Assembly (NCBI GenBank): GCA_030849075.1
Contig: JASAOO010003169.1
Coordinates: 1-26,552 of the forward strand
DNA from: Zelonia costaricensis
Lineage: Eukaryota > Euglenozoa > Kinetoplastea > Trypanosomatida > Trypanosomatidae
DNA length: 26,552 nucleotides
Direction of reading: 5' to 3'
Position 1 is the stretch's first letter. Each line of letters starts with the position of its first letter. The position numbers were made by a program, and so were the translations under genes. Below the pieces are notes generated by a model, which did no database searches, had not been told where the DNA came from, and saw only the letters and a list, made by a program, of their open reading frames with translations. Positions 17,071 to 25,619 of the stretch are shown here, piece by piece.

Positions 17071-19947
17071 CTAGTCCAGCGTCACGGTGAGGCCGTACTG
17101 CACCGCGTGATACTGCGGCGGGGTGTCGCCAAGACCCGGCAGCGCCGTCGCCACCTCCAGCTGAAGCGCGACACAGCGAGGGGGAGCGGACGCTGCCAAA
17201 CCACCGTTCGACGACGAGCCACACGCGCCGTGCAGCACCACGCGCAGCTCCGGCACGCGTGCTGGTGGCGGACGCGACGCGTCATCAAGAAATGCGGGCA
17301 AAGCCAGCCCTGATGCAGCCGTGTCCAGCCGCTGCTGCGGTTGCTGCTCTGCAGACACCGCCGTCAACGCCAGCGCGGCGCATCGCTCCGCCGCGGAGCA
17401 GCGGGGTGCCAGCGCGATGGGCAACTCCACCGCCGCCGCACCGTCCGCGGACGACGCCAGGTGCAGCTGGACGTCACCCGCGTCTGGCACCACGTACTGC
17501 ACCCCCACCTTGGTCACATACATGTCATGGCGGAGGTGCAGGTTCAGCATTCGCAGCTGCGGCCACTCGCCATCCAAGATGGGCTCGACGTACGGAAGGG
17601 ATGAGAGCGCGGCGTAGCAGGAGCCGTCCACGAAGCGGGGCAGTGCGGCAAGGGCAGGGGCACCGCGGCGGTGCAGCGATGGCGCGGCACTCGATGACGA
17701 CGCGGCTGCGGTACTCGCGCCCCCCTCCGCCACCGCCGGTGTCGCGTCCTCCCTCTCCTCGTCTCCGCCGTCGTCCGTGTCGTCGCTGCTTTCCGCTCCT
17801 GAGCTCTTGGCGACACTCTGCACAGCCGGTGCGGCGTACAGCTGCTGGCGCTTGCGCTGCCGCTCCGCCTCTGCGGCCCGCGCGTCGGCCCAGTGCTGGC
17901 ACACCGTCGCCAGCTCCGCATGGGACAGAGCAGAGCTGTCCAGCAGGACGAGGGTCACGGCGCTCGCCTCCTGCTCTGTCTCGCGGCGAGGCCGCCACAC
18001 AACCCCCGTGAGCACTTCCTTGCGGCTCCGCGGGACGTAGTACGATGGCAGCCCGAGCGCGTGGTCCTGCTCCTGCGACAGCACCGAGTGCAGGTACGCG
18101 GACGTCGGCGTGTGCAGCAACGCCGTGCTGGTTGTCAAGGCCGCTGCCGCTGCGGCCGCGGTAGTGGCAGGCGCGGGGGTGGCGTACATCTGCTTGAGCG
18201 GCGTCTCACATATTCCGCGCACTGCCGGTGTCGCCGCCGCCGCGGTTGGGGGCGGGGTCAACACATGCGCCGCAGGGGATTGCCTTTCCGAGAGCGTCCC
18301 TTCAGCGTCGCGTCGCGCCGGACTGGGCGTGCCGGTGGAGTGGAATGCGGTTGATGCTGCGGCTGCCGCAGCGGCGGCCTTGCGTTGCTGGGCCACCACG
18401 GCGGCCGGCTGGAAGCGCTGCATCCACGTCTGCACGGTCTGGGCACGCGTGTCGATCACCTCCGGTGGCAGGCTCAGCAGGCTGTGCTGCGTGGCCACGA
18501 TAAGGGCGACCTCGCCGTCTCGCCGATTCGATGGGGTCGTGCGCGACACACCACTCCGCCGTGCATCGGCGCCGTCGTCGCGGCCGCCGTAGCAGCCAGG
18601 ACGGACACGCTCTGGCGACGGCGACGCGCCTGGCGCGGTGTGCAGCGGCGTTGGCTGCTCCACCATCGCCTCCTCCTGCTGCTGCTGTTCGTGCTGGTGT
18701 TGATGGGCGAGTGCTTCACGGGCGAGGTCGGTGATGCGCATCACCTGCTGCGCGCCTGCAGTGGCCTTGGCGAGCGGCGACACGGCACTCATCACACGCC
18801 GGCGAGCCGCCTCCTCGTCTCGCAGCTTCTCCAGTGCGAGAGCGGGGTGTAGCGGCTGCACGGGGGTGCCGGCATGCACCCCAGGCAGTCTACTTGCCGT
18901 GCCTGTGTCACGCAGCGCGGGTGGTGGTGATGGTGGCGGAGGGGATGGCGTGGTGGAGCGTGGCGCTGCTCCGCTGCTGCCGCGCACCGCAGCCGGGCGA
19001 CGGAAGGCATCCCACGCCGCCTGCGAGATGGTGGGGCACGGCCCCTGCTGCGGCTGCTGTGCGTGGGGAGAGGCAGTGGACCACGCGGGACCCTCGTCAC
19101 CCAGCAGTCGCGGTAGTCCAGCGCGCAGGGCGGCGTTGGCGCCGCGCCATGCCGCGCGTCGGTCTCGCAGTGCCTCGGTCCTCTCGTCGCTCATGGTGGT
19201 GTCCAGGTAGGCCAGCAGCTGTGGCATCGTGGCGAAGCCGCGGTAGCTGTGCCAGTGGCAGCACGGGCACGCGGTGTAGTACTGCATGTCCGAGGTGATG
19301 CGGAGGTCCAGCGCACTCAGGGGAGGGGCCCCCGCCATGTGGACGCTCACGGGAAGCGGCCGACACGCCTCCTCTTCACTGGAGCTCCGCATGGCCGACT
19401 GTACGGGCGGCGCGCCACTGCGGCCACCACAGCGCGGGCAGAGGTAGCAGCGGCGACACCGTGCGCTGACCTGCAGCGGGCGCCACCGCATCTCTTCCCG
19501 CCGCTCGCGACGTCGCCGGTGCCGCTCCAGCTTCGCTTGCAGCGCGGGCGAGGGCGTGTGCAGGCGAGGTCGGCCCGTGGTAGCCACGGCAGCGGCCGCA
19601 GCAGTAGCGTCCGCTCCACCGCCCCCTGCCACATCGCTTGCCCCGCGTCGAGTGCGACGCCAGTACAGCTGCTCCACCTCTAGTGTCCCACACGACGGGC
19701 AGCGCCACGCAAGTGGCACCGTCTCCAGCACGCAAGTCGACGACGATGCTGCGGCTGCGGCGGCCCCTGAGTCAGAGAGCAGCCATGGCGACACAAGGGT
19801 GGCGGTGGGGCACAGCGCGCCCGCAGCGGAGGTGGGGAGCACGTAGGCGTCGGCGAAGTCCACGCGGGAGGCAAAGCTGGGGTCTGTGAGGTGGACGGCG
19901 ACGGCGCGTTGGGGCTGCGTTGTGGTGGCCGCGCACGAAGTGGCCAT
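17071..19947 (-). CDS. DCTN4: Dynactin subunit 4 (p62)-like protein, 958 aa
   Basis: Probably the p62 subunit of the dynactin pointed-end complex, which helps cytoplasmic dynein bind cargo. Three Cys clusters fit p62 in order: W81-R-C83-P-S-C86; C164-x2-C167-x2-C170-x2-C173 (animal p62 has the same run of four C-x2-C steps); and YYTACPCCHWHSYRG with C227 and C230, like the p62 YYLAC..C.W block. The central part, roughly 275-620, is Ala/Gln/Ser/Pro-rich. Conserved-looking blocks return near 633-658 (LPSYYVPRSRKEVLTG) and near 786-830 (beta-rich, LRMLNLHLRHDMYVTKVG). At 958 residues it is about twice animal p62 (around 460). The start at 19947 is the first ATG after a strong splice acceptor; the 53 upstream codons open with TTG and encode a Pro/Leu-rich UTR translation. 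The zinc part is convincing, the C-terminal correspondence weaker. Confidence 0.72.
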   Translation of the reverse strand: MATSCAATTTQPQRAVAVHLTDPSFASRVDFADAYVLPTSAAGALCPTATLVSPWLLSDSGAAAAAASSSTCVLETVPLAWRCPSCGTLEVEQLYWRRTRRGASDVAGGGGADATAAAAAVATTGRPRLHTPSPALQAKLERHRRRRERREEMRWRPLQVSARCRRCYLCPRCGGRSGAPPVQSAMRSSSEEEACRPLPVSVHMAGAPPLSALDLRITSDMQYYTACPCCHWHSYRGFATMPQLLAYLDTTMSDERTEALRDRRAAWRGANAALRAGLPRLLGDEGPAWSTASPHAQQPQQGPCPTISQAAWDAFRRPAAVRGSSGAAPRSTTPSPPPPSPPPALRDTGTASRLPGVHAGTPVQPLHPALALEKLRDEEAARRRVMSAVSPLAKATAGAQQVMRITDLAREALAHQHQHEQQQQEEAMVEQPTPLHTAPGASPSPERVRPGCYGGRDDGADARRSGVSRTTPSNRRDGEVALIVATQHSLLSLPPEVIDTRAQTVQTWMQRFQPAAVVAQQRKAAAAAAAASTAFHSTGTPSPARRDAEGTLSERQSPAAHVLTPPPTAAAATPAVRGICETPLKQMYATPAPATTAAAAAAALTTSTALLHTPTSAYLHSVLSQEQDHALGLPSYYVPRSRKEVLTGVVWRPRRETEQEASAVTLVLLDSSALSHAELATVCQHWADARAAEAERQRKRQQLYAAPAVQSVAKSSGAESSDDTDDGGDEEREDATPAVAEGGASTAAASSSSAAPSLHRRGAPALAALPRFVDGSCYAALSSLPYVEPILDGEWPQLRMLNLHLRHDMYVTKVGVQYVVPDAGDVQLHLASSADGAAAVELPIALAPRCSAAERCAALALTAVSAEQQPQQRLDTAASGLALPAFLDDASRPPPARVPELRVVLHGACGSSSNGGLAASAPPRCVALQLEVATALPGLGDTPPQYHAVQYGLTVTLD

Positions 19948-19972
19948 GCTGGTCCTTGCGAGTTGGAGGGGA

Positions 19973-20007
19973 CTGAGAGTGAGAGAGAGCGGTGGGGGGG
20001 GAAGGGA
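19973..20007 (-). other. Predicted spliced-leader acceptor of the dynactin-like gene
   Basis: On minus, about 33 nt of almost pure pyrimidine (including an 8-C run, plus 19994-20001) ends in CTCTCAG at 19973-19974. The 5' UTR is about 25 nt, with no ATG before the assigned start. Confidence 0.75.
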
Positions 20008-20635
20008 GTACGCTACTTCCACCCAGAGAGAAGACAAGGAAGCAGATGGGCGGGGGCGGGGAGGGACGGGCGAAGGGCGAGTGTCGTGTCGCGAAGGTTC
20101 CACCAACGCAGTGGCGGGATGGGCGGTGCATCAAAGGCGGAGCGGGTGCGCGACGGCAACCTGCAGCTCTTGCGTGCCGCAGCTTGCCGTGCCTCTCTCC
20201 CCTCCCCTTCCTCACGGCAGAGTCGCGCTCTCTGCTGACACACTCGACAGGTGGCCGTCTCAGGTGAAGATAACATCAGCACGCCAAGGTGCCCGGTGTG
20301 GAGCAGACTCCGAGGGGCCGTGGGAAGGGGGAAGGGGAAGAAGCTGCTGAGTTGTGAACAGCCGCGCTTCACAGACCACCGTGACAGAGTCGAGTGCGTT
20401 CTCAGCTGTGGCTTCTTCTTCTTTTTTTCGGTGTGGCGCAGGCCGCCGTTGCTCTCCCCTCGCTCTCGTGACAGCCCAGCGCACCGCTCGCAGTCTATTG
20501 GGAAAGGTGCCACTTCGTGAAGTCGGCGTGGTGGTGGACGGCGGAGGAGAACGGCGGGAGAATAGGGACACGCAAAGAGGCGGGAGACCGGCTGTACATG
20601 TCTGCCCTTCCCGGCTCCCGCACACACGGAGGCTT

Positions 20636-20636
<1 letters not shown>

Positions 20637-20670
<34 letters not shown>
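20637..20670. repeat. AC dinucleotide microsatellite, longest pure run in the window
   Basis: About 17 uninterrupted AC units on plus (TG in the transcript), within the LC1 3' UTR. Confidence 0.95.
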
Positions 20671-20674
<4 letters not shown>

Positions 20675-20996
20675 GGAAAACACCAATGGTAAAATGGCTC
20701 GAGGGATACCGAGGGAGGAACACACACACACACACAGAGGGAGAAGGGAGCGACGACGAGAGCGGAAGCCGGTGTGCTGACGACGGTGCTGCGAGGGCGG
20801 TGCAACCAGTGCGCACGGCGACTTCGTGTGCACCCTTCACTCACCCCTTTACCTGCTCTACTCCCCACCCCTCTCGCTACTTCCCCCTCCCTCGAGACCG
20901 AACGAGGCTAGCGTACATCAGATCGCAGTCCGCACTGCTGCACCATGAGAAAGGAGAGAAACAAACCCAGAGCCACGGTCACCACACACAGCCTTC

Positions 20997-21032
20997 ACAC
21001 AGACACACACACAGACACACACACACACACAA
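20997..21032. repeat. AC dinucleotide microsatellite next to the LC1 stop
   Basis: AC run interrupted by two AGAC units, starting 7 nt beyond the LC1 stop codon. Confidence 0.9.
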
Positions 21033-21039
21033 TTGAGCT

Positions 21040-21672
21040 TCAACGACGGCGATCTGCCTCCTCCTTCTCCTCCGGGTCCACGGGCACGCCGTCGAGGCGG
21101 GTCAGCTTCGTGAGGCGCTGCAGCATCATGTACCGGTACTCCTGGTTGCTCGACGCGCTGTTGCACAGCGGGTTGTTCAAGAAGAGAACGTCGACGAGCT
21201 CGGGGCACTGGTTCGCGAGGCGGTCAATCTCGGTCCAGCTGTTGATGAGGTTGTTGCTCATGTACAGCACCCGAAGCCCCTTCAGCTTGTCCAGCCCGGT
21301 CAGCTTGTCGATCTTGTTGTACGAAACCCACAGCTGCTCCAGCTGCGGCAGGTCGAGCTGCTCCAGCTTGCGGATGTTGTTGCGGCCAAGCGAGAGCACC
21401 TTGAGGTTCTTGAGGTCCTTCAGGCCGGGCCCGATCTTCTCAATCGCGTTTGTGCTCAGCCCGAGGTGCACGCACTCCTTCAGCGTCGAGATCTCCTTGT
21501 CCATCTTGGTGATCGGGGGCAGCATGCCGATCAGCAGCACCTTCGGCTCCTGCGCAGCCACCACGTGCGGCACATTCTCGTGCTCCGACTCGGGTACGTT
21601 GACCAGGCGGCGGCGGTACTCGCCCTCCTCGAAGCGCGCAATGGCCTCCTTCACGCTCGTCGCTGCCGCCAT
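21040..21672 (-). CDS. LC1: Axonemal outer-arm dynein light chain 1 (LC1/DNAL1), leucine-rich repeat, 210 aa
   Basis: LC1 binds a dynein heavy chain of the flagellar outer arm and tunes its activity. It opens with a typical helix (TSVKEAIARFEE, residues 5-16) and contains the LC1 signature blocks: LPPITKMD at 51-58; LGLSTNAIEKI at 70-80; then LKVLSLGRNNI, LEQLWVSYNKIDKLTGLDKL, LRVLYMSNNLINSW, and a closing LTRLDGVPVDPEEKEE tail. About six leucine-rich repeats cover residues 67-185. It is slightly longer than the roughly 190-200 residues of algal and animal LC1, because about 20-25 extra residues lie between the first helix and the first repeat. The start at 21672 is the first ATG after a strong splice acceptor; the longer open frame begins with GTG in repeat-rich UTR. 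Assignment is firm. Confidence 0.95.
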   Translation of the reverse strand: MAAATSVKEAIARFEEGEYRRRLVNVPESEHENVPHVVAAQEPKVLLIGMLPPITKMDKEISTLKECVHLGLSTNAIEKIGPGLKDLKNLKVLSLGRNNIRKLEQLDLPQLEQLWVSYNKIDKLTGLDKLKGLRVLYMSNNLINSWTEIDRLANQCPELVDVLFLNNPLCNSASSNQEYRYMMLQRLTKLTRLDGVPVDPEEKEEADRRR

Positions 21673-21853
21673 GGCTGCTCCGGTGCCGCGTGGTGTGCGT
21701 GCTGAGTGTGTGTGTGTGTGTATGGGTTGACGTGTGCTGCAGCTGGCGGGCCGGGATGTGTAGGAGCTGCGCACCACCGGAGCAGGTTCAAGTTGATGTC
21801 TGTCGTGGGAGAGTATGGCGACACCTCTGGCAAGCGTGCGAGATGGTCACTTC

Positions 21854-21876
21854 CTGAAGGGAAAGAAAAAAGGCAG
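21854..21876 (-). other. Predicted spliced-leader acceptor of the LC1 gene
   Basis: The minus strand reads CCTTTTTTCTTTCCCTTCAG, a near-ideal tract plus AG at 21854-21855. The 5' UTR is about 181 nt, with no minus-strand ATG in between. Confidence 0.8.
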
Positions 21877-22393
21877 TGGGAGCTATGGTGTTCAAGCAGT
21901 CCTGTTGAGGGTGGGGGGGGGGGAGGCGGACGCGGCGGCGGCGGGCAGGAAAGGTGGGCGGATGCGCCAGTGATCAAGATCAAGGATGGCAGAGTAGAGA
22001 CGGGGGAAGAGGAGGGAGAAGGGGAGGTGTGATGAGGTGCTGCGTCAGTGCCAGCAAGGCGACGGCGGCGGAGTTGAATGCATCGGGTGGGAAGGGGGGC
22101 CGACGTTGCGCTTCGTTTGGCGGGACGGCTTCGTGTGGCAGAGGGAGGTGGGGAGTGCCCTCCGACGACGGCAAGGCGCGGGAACGTCAATGGCGAAGGA
22201 GAGCGAGAGCGAGCGAGGGCATTGCAGTTTCGGAGTCCGTCACGTCGGCAGCGAGCGGCGACATGAGGCGGCGGAGTGGGGTGGGGATGGGAGAAGGAGG
22301 CGCCGGCGTTAGGCAAGATCTGGGCGGGCATCAGGAGTGCAAAAGGGAGAAGAGAAGAAAGAAGTGTGTATGTGTGTGAGGGTGTGTGTTTGC

Positions 22394-22408
22394 GTGTGTG
22401 TGTGTGTG
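22394..22408. repeat. Short TG microsatellite
   Basis: TG run of about 15 nt, with further imperfect TG for some 30 nt to its left, in the 3' UTR of the kelch gene. Confidence 0.7.
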
Positions 22409-22744
22409 AGGGGGGGAGGGGGAGCATCAGACGTGCGCCGCCTCACGTATCCACTCACACGAACACACATATACACACCCGCCTGCATGTCTGAGTCTGT
22501 CTGCCCGATTCGCCTTCTCCATCTCCCCTTTTCTCATGTTCCAACATCGGTGCACGTACGCACCCTGGCACGCACACCTCACGGACCTTGCCACCCACGC
22601 CACAAACACCCAAGCAACCCCCAAGCACGTGAAGGAGAAGACTAGACACGTATTACCTATAGAGCAGATGGCGGAGCTGATAGAAGAAAGCGAAAACAAA
22701 CGAAGAAACTGAAGGACAAGACGCGCCAACACATTGCACCGCGT

Positions 22745-25375
22745 CTACTCGATGCCGACAATGACCTTGGCATTGAGGGTCTGCACCTTCCACGAGACCC
22801 GCAGCAGCGGTGGCCCGCTGCGGTTCACCACACGCACCTCCGGCACCGGCGCCAGGCTCCACTTGTGCTCCTCACCCGCGGTCTGCGGGTTGCGTGGGTG
22901 CCGCATCGTCGCGGCGTGCGCGGCGGCCCGCACCATGTCGCGTATCTCGCGCCACTGGTGCTGACTCCACTCCCGCTCCTGGTGCCAGTGCTGCACCGCC
23001 ACAGCGGCCTCGTCGCTCAGGTTTGGGTCGAGCTGAAGGGTGGGCGGAAGAGCGACAGCGGAGGCGGCGGGGGTGGCCGCGGTGGCCGGTGGAGGCGGTG
23101 GGGTGCTGCTGGATGCGTGCGCTGCGGTAGCGCCGTCGGCCGCGAGGGGAGAGCTGCCGCCTGTTGCCCGGTCAGGCCGCGCCGTGAGCGGCGGCGACAG
23201 CGCGCCGAGCAGGGGCATGAAGGCGTCGAGCGGGAGGAGGTGGTTGACCTTGCAGAACCCGATATTGGGGGCAGGGTAGAAGCCGGTCAGCACCAGCGTG
23301 CGGGAGTGCGCAGACCCGATGACGACAACCGAGGTGAAGGCGCCACCGATTGGGATGCGGACGTACCGCTGCCACGGCAGCTCCGCCGGATCGCGAAAAA
23401 CGCGCGCGAGCACGGCGGCCGCCGCTCCTCCGCCGGCGTTGACAGCGTCAGACTCGCCGCCTCGCGCGCACTCGAGGGTTTCGGCGCAGTGCTCCATATC
23501 GAGCAGGTTGCTTCTAAACTCGCGGCTCACGGCGTCGCTTGCGGGGGCGCGACGCGGTTGCTGCTGCGGCTGCTTCTGCTGCTGTCGCGGCGGCGTGCGC
23601 GTTGGGGGCATCGTCGTCGACTGCGCGGCGTCGGCAGCGGGAAAGAGAAAGGCCGGGCCCGGCCCGTGCGGTGCGCCCGGCGACGTTGCCGGCCTCGCCG
23701 CCGCACACGCTGCCGCCTTCACATCGCCGTCCTCGGCGGCGGCGGAGAGCGGTATGTAGAACATCGCCGTCTCCGGGGCGTCGGCCTTGGCGCAGCCGCC
23801 GAAGTAGCAGAGGCACGGCCCGAGGATGGGGAGCTCGAGCACCGCGGCGGCGCCGAAGGCGCGGGGCGAGGGCAGCCGCGGCCCCTGCGTCCACCACCGC
23901 CCCCGGCGGGGACAGAAGACCCACACAAACGACTCCGCCGTGGCCGGGCCGACGACGCTGATGGAGCCGACGCGGGGCAGCCGCTGGGGGGTGTTGGTCG
24001 GGCTCGTGCTGGCCGTGGACGAGGCGACGTCGCTGGCCGCCGCCGTCCCCGCCCCGTTCGTCATGGCGGTCGCGTGCATGGGCGTGGCGGCGGCGCTGTT
24101 CATGGCGGAGTAGCTCACGGCGGTCTGCTCCGGCTCGATGCAGCTCTTGTGCCCGCCAACAAGCAGGATGACATCTCCGTGAACGGCGGCGGCGGTGCCG
24201 CAGACCTTCTCCGGCATGCGGTACAGCCCCGCCACGGCGCTGCGGCGGCCAACGCCCGTCCAGCTAGGCGGCAGCACCGTCGTGAAGGGCCATGACGCCG
24301 TGGCGTCCTGCGACGCCCGCGCCGACGACGCACGCCGGCAGGACCCGCGTGTGCCTGTCGGCGACGTCGCCGCTGTGGCACCAAACTCCTGGCCGTACAG
24401 CCACTGCGGCGGGTGGGTCTGCGAGATCCACGTGCGTGACTCCACCTCGAGCACCTCGTACGTCTCCAGCACGTTGCCCTCGTCGTTGTAGCCCCCGAAG
24501 ACGAATATGAGGCCGCCGTAGGCCACCGCCGCGGCGGCAGCGCGCTTCTCGTTCAGTGACGGCAGCACGCCCCAGTGCTTCGTCATGGGGTCGTACTCGT
24601 AGGCGCGATCCAGCACGACGCCCTCGTACGTCTCCCCGCCGAACATGTACAGCCGGCGGTCGAAGGCGACGGTGGCGGCCTGCGACCACACCGGGTCTTC
24701 TGTGCGCTGCAGCGCCGGCGTGCGCACCTCGCCGTACAGCACCCGCTCCCCAGCAATGGCGCTCTGCACCGTCTCGCGCACGTAGCCCCACGGCAGCGAC
24801 TTGGTGTTCTGCGTGCGGATGTCCACCGTGAGGAAGGAGGAGGCGGGCACCACCTGCGCCGCACTCGGGTCGCCGGTGGGCGGCTGCGCCAGGGTGCTGA
24901 TCGCGTTGGTCCGGCTGTTCACCACGGGGATGTGGCCACGGCGGGCCGCAGCCGAGCCGGCGGGGATGGGGGGCGATCCGGAGAGCGACGCCTGTGGCGG
25001 TGAGCCGGCCACACCGCCTGCCTTGCTCTCCATCACGACCCGCTTCAGCGCGCGGGGGAAGTAGAAGAGGCCGTGGGCGGGGTCGAGCAGGTGTATGCCG
25101 TGCATCTGGCGCAGGCGCGAGAAGAAGTGCTGCGGGTCCTCGAGCACGCAGTCGTGCCACAGCCGGCACACACGCACGAGGACGGCAGATATGGTTGTGT
25201 AGTCGAGGTACGTGAGGATGCTCCGCAGCAGGTCGCGTGGGAGGCCGCCGATGGTGTTGTAGTACTGCGACAGGACGCGCGCGAGGAAGACGTCGGGAGT
25301 AACGCGCAGCACTGAGGCGGCGGCGAGGATGCGCTGCTCCAGTGCACTGGACAGCTCCAGCGAGGACCCTGGCAT
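22745..25375 (-). CDS. F-box-like and kelch-repeat protein, 876 aa
   Basis: Possibly a substrate-recognition subunit of an SCF-type ubiquitin ligase, with an F-box for Skp1 and a kelch propeller for the target. Residues about 45-85 (LPRDLLRSILTYLDYTT, then RVCRLWHDCVLEDPQ) match the F-box pattern of L-P, a hydrophobic helix, and V-C-R-x-W. Kelch-type repeats with paired glycines follow: LYMFGGETYEG and LIFVFGGYNDEGN near 240-310, then VILLVGGHKS and CLCYFGGCAK further on, each followed by a tyrosine/tryptophan position (YEYDPMTKHWGVLP). At least four repeats are visible; others are degenerate or interrupted by Ala/Ser/Pro-rich inserts. The C-terminal 60 residues (EWSQHQWREI, ending KVIVGIE) are well ordered but unrecognised. 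The only ATG start in the open frame is at 25375, since the upstream candidate is TTG. Without a demonstrated Skp1 partner, the F-box role is inference. Confidence 0.78.
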   Translation of the reverse strand: MPGSSLELSSALEQRILAAASVLRVTPDVFLARVLSQYYNTIGGLPRDLLRSILTYLDYTTISAVLVRVCRLWHDCVLEDPQHFFSRLRQMHGIHLLDPAHGLFYFPRALKRVVMESKAGGVAGSPPQASLSGSPPIPAGSAAARRGHIPVVNSRTNAISTLAQPPTGDPSAAQVVPASSFLTVDIRTQNTKSLPWGYVRETVQSAIAGERVLYGEVRTPALQRTEDPVWSQAATVAFDRRLYMFGGETYEGVVLDRAYEYDPMTKHWGVLPSLNEKRAAAAAVAYGGLIFVFGGYNDEGNVLETYEVLEVESRTWISQTHPPQWLYGQEFGATAATSPTGTRGSCRRASSARASQDATASWPFTTVLPPSWTGVGRRSAVAGLYRMPEKVCGTAAAVHGDVILLVGGHKSCIEPEQTAVSYSAMNSAAATPMHATAMTNGAGTAAASDVASSTASTSPTNTPQRLPRVGSISVVGPATAESFVWVFCPRRGRWWTQGPRLPSPRAFGAAAVLELPILGPCLCYFGGCAKADAPETAMFYIPLSAAAEDGDVKAAACAAARPATSPGAPHGPGPAFLFPAADAAQSTTMPPTRTPPRQQQKQPQQQPRRAPASDAVSREFRSNLLDMEHCAETLECARGGESDAVNAGGGAAAAVLARVFRDPAELPWQRYVRIPIGGAFTSVVVIGSAHSRTLVLTGFYPAPNIGFCKVNHLLPLDAFMPLLGALSPPLTARPDRATGGSSPLAADGATAAHASSSTPPPPPATAATPAASAVALPPTLQLDPNLSDEAAVAVQHWHQEREWSQHQWREIRDMVRAAAHAATMRHPRNPQTAGEEHKWSLAPVPEVRVVNRSGPPLLRVSWKVQTLNAKVIVGIE

Positions 25376-25477
25376 TCTCGCTCCCCGAAACAAGAAAGGA
25401 GAAGAGCGTGTGTGTGTGTTTGTGGAAGAGACGGCGATGCCGTCGGATGCGGGTCTATTGGTTTAGCACAAGAGATG

Positions 25478-25500
25478 CTGAAAGGAAAGAGGAGTGCGCG
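25478..25500 (-). other. Predicted spliced-leader acceptor of the kelch gene
   Basis: The minus strand reads CACTCCTCTTTCCTTTCAG, ending at 25478-25479, preceded by a further C-rich tract (10-C run, plus 25508-25517). The 5' UTR is about 102 nt without an ATG. A later tract at about 25390-25407 with AG at 25381-25382 would leave only 5 nt of UTR. Confidence 0.75.
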
Positions 25501-25619
25501 TGTGCGAGGGGGGGGGGAGAGGAGAGGGGGAGCGTGCAACGTGAGCGTGAGCTGCGTGGGTGTGCGTGCGTGTGCGGACTGCCGCACGAACGGATGCAAG
25601 TTGAGAGAGGCAAAGCAGC

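Larger units (their letters stand above)
20008..21039 (-). other. Intergenic / 3' UTR of the LC1 gene
   Basis: About 1 kb without a supported gene. It contains long AC runs at 20637-20670, about 20720-20736 and about 20997-21032, the last directly after the LC1 stop codon. A T-rich patch lies at about 20411-20429 on plus, and another minus-strand polypyrimidine tract at about 20326-20345. A 275-codon minus frame runs through these repeats and is dominated by Cys-Val runs, so I do not call it a gene. Confidence 0.6.
21673..22744 (-). other. Intergenic between the kelch and LC1 genes
   Basis: No gene is supported. It contains the LC1 5' UTR, an 11-G run on plus at 21913-21923, another minus polypyrimidine tract at about 22337-22362 with AG at 22320-22321, TG-rich DNA at about 22365-22408, and an unusually A-rich patch on plus at about 22640-22710 within the kelch 3' UTR. 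Confidence 0.6.

Noticed and set aside
20013..20840. 275-codon minus frame between LC1 and the dynactin-like gene
   Set aside because: It runs through AC/TG microsatellites, giving Cys-Val runs. It overlaps the dynactin-like splice acceptor and shows no domain.
21651..22427. 258-codon minus frame upstream of LC1
   Set aside because: Pro/Ser/His-rich translation of repeats and polypyrimidine tracts, overlapping the LC1 splice acceptor and start.
22427..22732. 101-codon hydrophobic minus frame just after the kelch stop
   Set aside because: It starts with GTG, and the nearby ATG is in another frame that stops after about 25 codons. It lies in a 3' UTR with no splice signal directly upstream.
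22865..24295. 476-codon plus-strand open frame opposite the kelch gene
   Set aside because: Composition is Arg/Gly/Ala shadow-like, and it is antisense to clear kelch repeats. Nothing else suggests plus-strand transcription here.
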